Shown here one piece after another: positions 26,946 through 33,773 of a stretch of DNA of 64,000 nt. The position numbers and the translations under genes are program-made. The notes under the pieces were generated by a model, which searched no databases, was not told the origin of the DNA, and saw nothing but the letters and a program-made list of their open reading frames with translations. The stretch is taken from positions 27,898 through 91,897 of the forward strand of contig JBMOPD010000010.1 of NCBI GenBank assembly GCA_049323615.1, given 5' to 3'. Numbering within the stretch: position 1 is the stretch's first letter; each line of letters opens with the position of its first letter. The DNA comes from JBMOPD01 sp049323615. GTDB taxonomy: Bacteria > Bacillota > Desulfotomaculia > Desulfotomaculales > Desulfocucumaceae.

Positions 26946-27521
26946 ATGCTGAAGCTGAGGGTTAACGATGTCAAGCAGTATTTTTACTGTCCCCGGATTG
27001 TTTACTTTAACTATGTGTGCCCTGTGCGGGTAAAGGCCACCCGGAAGATGGAATACGGCAGGGAGGCGCACCTTGAACTGGACCGGCTGGAAAAGAGACG
27101 CACCTTCAAAAGATACAACCTTACGGAAGGCCGGCGATTTTTCCACACCCACCTGTATTCTCCCCGGCTCGGCCTGGAAGGCCGGCTGGACATGTACATC
27201 GAGGCGGCCGGTGAAAAGTTTCCGGTGGAGTTTAAAAGCACCTCCGGCGGCCTTTCCCTGAACCACAAATATCAGCTTGTCGCCTACGCCATGCTGCTGG
27301 AGGATCACTTCAACAGGCCGGTGAGGTTTGGCTTTGTTTACCTTGACGGTCCCGGCGGGCTGCATCCGGTGGAGATAACGCCCAACTGCAGGGAGTTTGT
27401 GAAGGAGGCGTTAAGGGAGATAAGGGAGCTGGTCGGCCGGGAGAGAATGCCCCCTCCTCCACCCGGCGGCAGGCGCTGCAGGGACTGTGAGTACAAAAAT
27501 TTTTGCGGAGATGTGGACTGA
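26946..27521 (+). CDS. cas4: CRISPR-associated exonuclease Cas4
   Basis: RecB-like nuclease that trims pre-spacers and helps choose PAM-adjacent ends. 191 residues. N-terminal Y-F-Y-C-P-R-I cysteine, R-E-A-H, the nuclease core G-R-L-D-M-Y ... V-E-F-K-S-T, Q-L-V-A-Y-A, and the C-terminal cluster C-R-D-C-x(5)-C give a complete 4Fe-4S cluster and active site. It begins 4 bases after cas2 and overlaps csa1 by one base. Confidence 0.94.
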   Translation: MLKLRVNDVKQYFYCPRIVYFNYVCPVRVKATRKMEYGREAHLELDRLEKRRTFKRYNLTEGRRFFHTHLYSPRLGLEGRLDMYIEAAGEKFPVEFKSTSGGLSLNHKYQLVAYAMLLEDHFNRPVRFGFVYLDGPGGLHPVEITPNCREFVKEALREIRELVGRERMPPPPPGGRRCRDCEYKNFCGDVD

Positions 27522-28435
27522 TGTATTTTCTTAATGATGAAGAAAAAAAGCAGCTGATCAAGAATTATCTTCCCAGGTCGAGGCAGATGGACATTGCGGA
27601 GGAACTGCGGGGCTGGAACTGGCACCAGCCGCCGTTGGCCCCGGTTTACGACCTGCGCCTTGCCCTCTACGAGGTGGCCAATTCGTACTGCCCCACCGCC
27701 AGGGACCTGTATTTAAGGCGTATTGACGGGATAAAAGCCAGGCCCAACCCGGCCATGGTCAGGGGCAGGGTGCTTCACGATGTGCTGGCGCAGGTGCTGG
27801 TCCGGGCCAAAAAGGCTATTTACAATAACAACCTGGAAAACGTCGGGCAGTTAATCCGGGAGGTGGGTGATCCGCCCGCCCTCGACCTGGTGAAGCCGGG
27901 TCATATAAGCGACGAAGATTGGGATGAAATAAAAAAGAAGGCGGAAATAATAGCGCGGTTTGAGGCGGGCCGCATCCAGTCGAGGCTCCAGGATGTACTG
28001 GTGAAGCAGCCCAATATCGGGGTGGACTCGCTGGTTTCCCTGGCCTTGCCCGTGGTGGTGGAGCAAAGGTTGGACGGGTCGTTTTTGGGCCTGAGTCCGA
28101 ACCTCAGTTCCGACGCCTTCACCTTTTCCGAACCCATGATACTGGACCTGAAGTTTGGCGAGCCCCAAAAGTTTCACCGGCTGACCACCACGGGCTACGC
28201 CCTGGTGATGGAGTCCCTGCACGAGTATCCGGTCAACCTGGGCTGCCTGGTTTATGTCGATTTTAGGGGAGACCGCATGACAATCAGAAAAGACATTCAT
28301 ATCATAGACGATGAGCTGAGGCAGTGGTTCATAGAGGAAAGGGACAATAAAATGCGCATGCTCTATGAGGAGATCGACCCCGGGATGGACAACTGCTACC
28401 CGCATTGTCCCTACACCTTAAATTGCCGGGGTTGA
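27521..28435 (+). CDS. csa1: Csa1-type second Cas4-family nuclease
   Basis: 304-residue protein resembling Csa1 (Cas4a), a divergent Cas4 relative first seen with type I-A archaeal systems. It has V-A-N-S-Y-C-P-T-A-R-D-L-Y near the N-terminus, R-G-R-V-L-H-D-V, a RecB-like core with I-L-D-L-K-F-G, and the C-terminal C-Y-P-H-C-P-Y-T-L-N-C. ATG 27521 overlaps the cas4 stop. Having two Cas4-type nucleases suggests that both ends of a pre-spacer are specified separately, as shown for paired Cas4 proteins in Pyrococcus. It is the last cas gene before the array leader. Confidence 0.85.
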   Translation: MYFLNDEEKKQLIKNYLPRSRQMDIAEELRGWNWHQPPLAPVYDLRLALYEVANSYCPTARDLYLRRIDGIKARPNPAMVRGRVLHDVLAQVLVRAKKAIYNNNLENVGQLIREVGDPPALDLVKPGHISDEDWDEIKKKAEIIARFEAGRIQSRLQDVLVKQPNIGVDSLVSLALPVVVEQRLDGSFLGLSPNLSSDAFTFSEPMILDLKFGEPQKFHRLTTTGYALVMESLHEYPVNLGCLVYVDFRGDRMTIRKDIHIIDDELRQWFIEERDNKMRMLYEEIDPGMDNCYPHCPYTLNCRG

Positions 28436-28613
28436 ATTCAGACGGCAGGAAAACAATTTCCGGCAGGGAATTATTTTTATGGAAGATGTAATTTCGCAAA
28501 TCCCCCCGGTTTTTTTGCAGAAAATACATTTGCGAAAAATTAACCTTTTCCAAAGCGCCCGGATTTATAAGAAACCCTTTAAACACAAGGGTTTCACCCG
28601 CCCACCGCGGTCG
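28436..28613 (+). promoter_or_regulatory. CRISPR leader with two inverted repeats
   Basis: 178-base AT-rich region between csa1 and the first repeat. AATTTCGCAAAT (about 28489-28500) and ATTTGCGAAA (about 28528-28537) form a long-loop inverted repeat. GAAACCCTT / AAGGGTTTC (28571-28595) is a perfect 9-bp hairpin ending 18 bases before repeat 1. Expected to hold the array promoter and the integration signals. No clear -35/-10 pair was found. Confidence 0.65.
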
Positions 28614-29382
28614 GTTACAACCTTAATCCCGAAGACAAGGGGACTGAAAGGTAGCCCTGTGGTACTTTTGTCCCGGCTTGATTTCCGTTACAACCTTAAT
28701 CCCGATGACAAGGGGACTGAAAGAATTTATCAACCAACTTTTGGTATTCATCGGGTGTGTTACAACCTTAATCCCGATGACAAGGGGACTGAAAGTTGGC
28801 CTTGGCCATATCAACCATTTCTTTAAATGGTAGTTACAACCTTAATCCCGATGACAAGGGGACTGAAAGACTCCAAGACTCCCGTGGGGCCATTCCTCTG
28901 TTTGGGTTACAACCTTAATCCCGATGACAAGGGGACTGAAAGTGTTAGCTTGGTGAAGGGGTGATTGGATGTTTTATTGTTACAACCTTAATCCCGATGA
29001 CAAGGGGACTGAAAGCCCAAGAGATCAGGCTGTTGCCATTGCCTATTCAGTTACAACCTTAATCCCGATGACAAGGGGACTGAAAGACGTGATGCCACAG
29101 GGAGCTATGACCCGTCGAAGATGTTACAACCTTAATCCCGATGACAAGGGGACTGAAAGTTTTATTTTACTATCTATAGTTTTAACAAGATTATATGTTA
29201 CAACCTTAATCCCGATGACAAGGGGACTGAAAGTTGAGTTTTGGCGACTTACCGCCGGGCATCAAAACCACGTTACAACCTTAATCCCGATGACAAGGGG
29301 ACTGAAAGGTTCCTTTTGGACCTGTTCCACTTTGGCCGCCGTTTCGTTACAACCTTAATCCCGATGACAAGGGGACTGAAAG
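28614..29382 (+). CRISPR. CRISPR array, 11 repeats of 37 nt and 10 spacers
   Basis: Repeats start at 28614, 28687, 28759, 28833, 28906, 28979, 29050, 29123, 29197, 29272 and 29346. Each begins GTTACAACC and ends GGGGACTGAAAG. Ten copies are identical; the first differs by one base (A for T at 28632, GAAGAC instead of GATGAC). Spacers are 34-38 nt. The repeat can form TCCC/GGGA, after which Cas6 cleavage would leave an 8-nt handle ACTGAAAG, similar to the ACTGAAAC handle of known type I-D arrays. This supports plus-strand transcription from the leader on the left. Short open frames across the array are repeat artefacts. Confidence 0.98.
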
Positions 29383-29417
29383 GCTTTTGAGATAAGGCCG
29401 CTTTTTTTATGTTTTTA

Positions 29418-29480
29418 AATTGGATGGCCATAATTTTAGTCCAATTGGACCTTGCCAGTACTTAAAACGGCAAATATACT
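29418..29480 (+). promoter_or_regulatory. Promoter with overlapping palindrome upstream of the aminotransferase
   Basis: TTGCCA (29452-29457), 17 bases, TATACT (29475-29480). Just upstream is the perfect palindrome GTCCAATTGGAC (29439-29450), and AATTGGATGG occurs at 29418 and again near 29494. This spacing suits an operator, possibly for the MocR-type regulator encoded downstream. Confidence 0.55.
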
Positions 29481-29499
29481 GGTTTAAACAATTAATTGG

Positions 29500-30714
29500 A
29501 TGGGAGGGATGGCCGTGGAATACGCCTTTGCCCAAAGAGTAGAACAAATGCAGAGTTCGGCCATTCGGGAAATATTGAAAATAACCGAAAGCCCGGACGT
29601 GATCTCCTTTGCCGGGGGGCTGCCGGCGCCGGAAATGTTTCCCCTGAAGCAGATCCGGCAGGCCTTTGATCGCGTGCTGGGCGAGGAAGGTGCGCCGGCC
29701 CTGCAGTACAGCACCACCGAGGGCTACCTGCCGTTGCGGGAATACATAGCGTCTGCCATGCGGGAAAAGGGTATCAGCGCCGGGCCGGAGGAGGTGCTGA
29801 TGACCAGCGGCTCCCAGCAGGGCCTGGACCTGCTGGCAAAGCTGTTTATAGATCCGGGGGACACAGTGATAGTGGAAAGCCCCAGCTACCTGGGGGCGAT
29901 TCAGGTTTTCCGCAGCTACCAGGCCCGCTTCGAGGCGGTTCCGGCCGATGAGGGCGGAATCGTGGTAGAGGCCCTGGAAAAAGCCATCCGGAGCCGGCGG
30001 CCGAAATTTATATATCTCACACCGACATTCAAAAATCCCACCGGTGTGACCATGACCCCGGAGAGGCGGCGGGCCGTGGCCGGCCTCCTGGAGAAGTACG
30101 AAGTGCCCCTGATAGAGGACGACCCCTACGGGGAACTGCGCTACCTCGGCGATCCCGTGCCGCCGCTGAAGGCCTATGACCGCAGCGGAATGGTGATCTA
30201 CCTGAGCACCTTCTCCAAAACGGTGGCGCCCGGCCTGCGGCTCGCCTGGATCGTGGCGGAGCCCGGCCTGATGGCGAAACTGGTGCTGGGCAAGCAGGGC
30301 GCCGACCTGCATACCGGCACCCTGGTGCAGCGGGCGGTGTACCGCTACCTGGTGGATAATGATGTTTCCGGCCACATCGGGGCAATCCGGAGGGAATACG
30401 GCCGCCGCAGGGACGCGATGATCTCCGCCATGGGCGGGAAATTTCCGGCCGGTGTAACCTGGACCGAGCCCGAGGGCGGGATGTTCCTGTGGGTTACCCT
30501 GCCGCCCCGCCTGGACACCGCACTGCTTCTTAAAGAGGCCGTGGCCGGGAAGGTGGCCTACGTGCCCGGGGCCCCGTTTTTCCCGGACGGAAGCGGGCAG
30601 AACTGCCTGCGCCTGAATTACTCCAATTCGACGCCGCCCCTGATCGAGGAAGGTATCGGCAGGCTGGCGGGCCTGTTGGCCCGGGCGCTGTCGAGGGCCG
30701 CGGCCCGGGGATAG
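29500..30714 (+). CDS. PLP-dependent aminotransferase, class I/II (2-aminoadipate/LysN-like)
   Basis: Fold-type I aminotransferase of the group containing LysN/2-aminoadipate transaminase and valine-pyruvate type enzymes. D-V-I-S-F-A-G-G-L-P-A-P opens the domain; the PLP lysine is in S-T-F-S-K-T-V-A-P-G-L-R-L, with P-T-F-K-N-P-T-G-V and E-D-D-P-Y-G-E-L-R. About 400 residues. Starts at ATG 29500, ATG 29509 or GTG 29515 are possible; GTG has the best-placed GGGAGG. The next gene is a MocR regulator whose aminotransferase domain is closely related in sequence, so the pair probably arose by duplication and the regulator may control this gene. Substrate not determined. Confidence 0.9.
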   Translation: MGGMAVEYAFAQRVEQMQSSAIREILKITESPDVISFAGGLPAPEMFPLKQIRQAFDRVLGEEGAPALQYSTTEGYLPLREYIASAMREKGISAGPEEVLMTSGSQQGLDLLAKLFIDPGDTVIVESPSYLGAIQVFRSYQARFEAVPADEGGIVVEALEKAIRSRRPKFIYLTPTFKNPTGVTMTPERRRAVAGLLEKYEVPLIEDDPYGELRYLGDPVPPLKAYDRSGMVIYLSTFSKTVAPGLRLAWIVAEPGLMAKLVLGKQGADLHTGTLVQRAVYRYLVDNDVSGHIGAIRREYGRRRDAMISAMGGKFPAGVTWTEPEGGMFLWVTLPPRLDTALLLKEAVAGKVAYVPGAPFFPDGSGQNCLRLNYSNSTPPLIEEGIGRLAGLLARALSRAAARG

Positions 30715-30765
30715 AAGCCGTTTCAGGCCTTAATGGCAACAGCAAACAAAGGGGGTGGGTTATTT

Positions 30766-32289
30766 ATGGATATTTCCCTGGACCGGCACGGCAGAACCCC
30801 CCTTTACCTGCAAATCAGAAACCAGATCCGCCGGCTGATACTTTCCGGTTCCCTGCTTCCGGGCTGCAGCCTGCCTCCCGAGCGCAAGCTGGCGGTACTG
30901 CTGAACGTCAACCGCAGCACCGTGGTTAACGCCTACCGGGAACTGGAAGCCGACGGGCTGATCGAGTCCCATGTGGGCAGGGGGACCAGGGTAAGGGAGG
31001 CGCCGGCGGGAGAAAAGTCCGGGGCTGCCGCCACGGGTGTCCGGCCCGTGGCCTGGCAGCATTTTTTCAGCAGGCAGTCCGGCCGGATGCAAAATCCGCT
31101 GATCAGCAACATCCTGGATCTCCTGGCCAGGGACGAGATCATTTCCTTCGCCGCGGGGGTTCCGTCCCCGGATTTTTACCCGGTGGGGGAATTCTTAATG
31201 ATACAGGAGGAGTTGCTGGGCGGCGGGGGAACACAGTTCCTGGAGCATGTTTCCACCGCCGGTTACATGCCGCTGCGGGAATACATCGCCGGACGCATGG
31301 CCGAGCGTGGCGTACCGGCCGGGCCGGAGAACATCATCGTCCTTTCCGGGTCGCAGCAGGGGCTGGACCTTTTGGTGCGGGTACTGATCGATCCGGGGGA
31401 CGTGGTGGTCATTGAAGAACCGTCCTACCTGGGCGCCATTCAGGCCTTCACGGCGGCCGGGGCGCGGATTCTCAGCGTGCCCGTGGACGGGGACGGGATG
31501 CGTCCGGACATACTGGATCAGCTGCTGTCCCGGTACCGGCCCAAGTTCATCTATACCCTGCCCACCTTTCAAAATCCCTCCGGGATTACAATGAGCCGTG
31601 AACGCCGCCTGCAGCTTCTGGAAATGGCCTGCCGGCACCAGGCGCCCGTCATCGAGGACGACCCTTACGGTGAGCTTTTCTACGGGGGCGAGCGGGTTTT
31701 GCCGTTGAAGTCCGACGATTTATACGGCCATGTTATCTACCTCAGCACCTTTTCCAAGGTACTTTTTCCCGGTTTGAGGGTGGGCTGGGCGGCGGCCCCG
31801 GCGGATGTCATTCACCGGCTTACAATGGCCAAGCAGCTGGCGGACCTCCACTGCAACACCCTGTCCCAGGCGGCCCTGGCCGAGTTCTGCCGCCGCGGCC
31901 TCCTGGACAAACACCTGGAAACCGCCAGGGTTGAATATGCCGGGAGGCGGGACGCCATGCTGGCCGCCCTGGATGAAGAAGCTCCCCCGGGGATGGAGTG
32001 GAACAGGCCGGCCGGGGGGTACTACATCTGGTGCTCACTGCCGGGCGGTGTAACGGCCACGCGGCTGCTGGCCCGGGCGTCCGGGGCCGGGGTGGCCTTT
32101 CTGCCGGGGGATGCGTTCTACGCCGGCGGAGGAGGAGCCGGTAACATCCGCCTGGGCTTCTCCCGCTACCGGCCCGGGGTCATAAAGGAAGGCGTGTCCA
32201 GGCTGTGCAGGGTGATAAATGAACTGATCAGTGAGGGCCCGGGGCGAGGCGCCGGGAAAACCGTGACAGAGGCCATACCCATAACGTAG
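30766..32289 (+). CDS. MocR/GabR-type transcriptional regulator (GntR HTH fused to aminotransferase)
   Basis: 508 residues from ATG 30766 (GGGGGTGGG upstream). Residues ~10-80 form a GntR winged helix (Y-L-Q-I-R-N-Q-I-R-R-L-I, L-P-P-E-R-K-L-A, N-R-S-T-V-V-N-A-Y-R-E-L), followed by a linker and a full aminotransferase-like domain with the PLP lysine in S-T-F-S-K-V-L-F-P-G-L-R-V and E-D-D-P-Y-G-E-L-F. MocR regulators bind PLP plus an amino compound and control PLP or amino-acid genes. It lies 51 bases after the related aminotransferase in the same orientation. Confidence 0.92.
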   Translation: MDISLDRHGRTPLYLQIRNQIRRLILSGSLLPGCSLPPERKLAVLLNVNRSTVVNAYRELEADGLIESHVGRGTRVREAPAGEKSGAAATGVRPVAWQHFFSRQSGRMQNPLISNILDLLARDEIISFAAGVPSPDFYPVGEFLMIQEELLGGGGTQFLEHVSTAGYMPLREYIAGRMAERGVPAGPENIIVLSGSQQGLDLLVRVLIDPGDVVVIEEPSYLGAIQAFTAAGARILSVPVDGDGMRPDILDQLLSRYRPKFIYTLPTFQNPSGITMSRERRLQLLEMACRHQAPVIEDDPYGELFYGGERVLPLKSDDLYGHVIYLSTFSKVLFPGLRVGWAAAPADVIHRLTMAKQLADLHCNTLSQAALAEFCRRGLLDKHLETARVEYAGRRDAMLAALDEEAPPGMEWNRPAGGYYIWCSLPGGVTATRLLARASGAGVAFLPGDAFYAGGGGAGNIRLGFSRYRPGVIKEGVSRLCRVINELISEGPGRGAGKTVTEAIPIT

Positions 32290-32312
32290 GTTTATCTCTC
32301 CCGTGGGGAATA

Positions 32313-32329
32313 CAGGAGACAGGAGACAG
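32313..32329. repeat. Short CAGGAGA heptamer run
   Basis: Just over two direct copies of CAGGAGA, the same heptamer as at 5347-5381 and (reverse) 50396-50452. Confidence 0.85.
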
Positions 32330-32349
32330 AATAAAAATAACCAATTTCT

Positions 32350-32620
32350 AGCCGGAGTGTACGGAGGGGGGAGGACCTTTCAGGCCGGAGCGTAAATACC
32401 GGAGGTTGTTATCCGGCTCTTGGCGACGGAGCGTACGGAATGCCGGGCCGGCTGCAGGACGCAGCCGGAAGCCCGAACCGAAGCAGGACGCTGAGTTGAG
32501 GGCGGTCGGCATGACCGTAAGCGACAAGCATAGAGCCGGTTCAACCGCAGGATCGAAAGCCCGGACTGAAAACCGCACCCCCGGCCACAGATTTTCATTG
32601 TCCGTGGCGCCGCATTTTTA
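32350..32620 (+). ncRNA. Candidate structured RNA with AGGAC-loop hairpins
   Basis: Gene-free 389-bp interval that contains consecutive hairpins: CGGGC-CGGCTGC-AGGAC-GCAGCCG-gaa-GCCCG (about 32443-32476), AGC-AGGAC-GCT (32482-32492), and CGGTC-GGCAT-GACCG. It ends with GCCAC / GTGGC followed by GCCGCATTTTT (about 32583-32617), a possible terminator. GGAGCGTA-like words recur at the 5' side. Similarity to any named RNA was not recognised. Transcription on the plus strand is inferred from the terminator-like end. Flanked by a MocR gene and a convergent metallo-hydrolase gene. Confidence 0.4.
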
Positions 32621-32678
32621 AGGCATGGGGTATGGATTCTGAATTCTGGATCCTGCTGCTCCGGAGGGAGGCGGAATG

Positions 32679-33572
32679 CTAAGCGGTGCGCCGGAACGTC
32701 TGCCTGTTCCGGTCGTAAAAGGCGGCAATCTCTTTTTTGTCCATAAGGTGGCTGAGATAGGCCATTACGGTGTGGTGCATCAGGTAATACTGGCCCATGC
32801 TGGTGATATTGATGCCGAAATTGTCGCCTACCCCGGCCAGTATTTCCTCCGCCGTCAGGGAGTTTTTCAGCAGGTCCAGGATGCACGCCAGGGTTTCATT
32901 GACCCGGGCGCGGTTGGCGGCCACCACCGGCTTTATATCGCCCACCGGGGTGCCGTGTGCCGGCACATAATGGCTTTCCGGCCTTTTTTCCAGTAAATCA
33001 AAGGTTTTTATGGCCCCTGACAGGTCGCTGTTTAAAGGGATGCCGTGCTTTTCAATGACCTCCGGGGCAATCACGGCATCGGCGCAGAAGAGAACTCCGT
33101 TGACAGACACCCCTACCTGCTTTAGTGAGTGCCCCGCCAGATCCACAATCTGCACCGCGCATCCCCCGGCGGTAACGGTTCCCGGGGCAATGACCTCATC
33201 CACCCCGACACCCGGGGCCAGCAAAAATTTATTGCGCATCGGCGGCGGCGGGTATACCCCGGAAAACAGGTACACCGGCTCCCATATTGGAAATTCAAGC
33301 ACCGATTTCTCCACCTCCGGCGCGTACACCCTGGCCCCGGTGGTTTTGGCCAGGTGCGGCGCCCCGCCGCAGTGGTCGGCGTGGGCGTGGGTGATAATAA
33401 TCCCTTTGAGGCTGAAGCCGCCTTCCTGGATCAGCCTGGCCACCTTGCGGGCCACGCTGTCGTCAATGCCGGTGTCCACCAGCAGCGCGTCCCCGCCCTG
33501 GTTTACAATCAGCCCCATATTCACAGCCGCGTCGATGTAATACACCCTGTCGGTAATTTTGTTCAGCTTCAC
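32679..33572 (-). CDS. MBL-fold metallo-hydrolase
   Basis: 297-residue metallo-beta-lactamase superfamily protein. The dinuclear metal motif T-H-A-H-A-D-H-C-G-G lies near residues 60-69, followed by H in L-A-G-H-S, D in C-A-D-A-V, and the last ligand H in V-P-A-H-G-T-P. Typical of broad cytosolic hydrolases (thioesterase or glyoxalase II-like). No pathway neighbours, so the substrate is unknown. It is convergent with the MocR gene. Confidence 0.92.
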   Translation of the reverse strand: MKLNKITDRVYYIDAAVNMGLIVNQGGDALLVDTGIDDSVARKVARLIQEGGFSLKGIIITHAHADHCGGAPHLAKTTGARVYAPEVEKSVLEFPIWEPVYLFSGVYPPPPMRNKFLLAPGVGVDEVIAPGTVTAGGCAVQIVDLAGHSLKQVGVSVNGVLFCADAVIAPEVIEKHGIPLNSDLSGAIKTFDLLEKRPESHYVPAHGTPVGDIKPVVAANRARVNETLACILDLLKNSLTAEEILAGVGDNFGINITSMGQYYLMHHTVMAYLSHLMDKKEIAAFYDRNRQTFRRTA

Positions 33573-33773
33573 CGGCCATACCCTCTCATAATTAAATCAA
33601 ACTTCCGTGGAAATACACTTTCTTACGGATAATTATTCTACCAAAAATTAATTTTTCCTATTACGGTTTGATTGTGTCCTTTATAACAGGAGAATCGGCT
33701 TAAACAGTCGTATTACTAATTTGATTGTTAATCCAGGCTGTTATGTATTTTTCTTTCAAGGGGTTTGAAATCA

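Noticed and set aside
28479..29358. Open frames of 115 and 129 codons across the array
   Set aside because: They translate the CRISPR repeat (recurring N-L-N-P-D-D-K-G-T-E), not a gene.
32380..32886. 168-codon minus-strand frame across the hairpin region
   Set aside because: Runs out of frame through the end of the metallo-hydrolase gene; its sequence reflects the repeats and hairpins.
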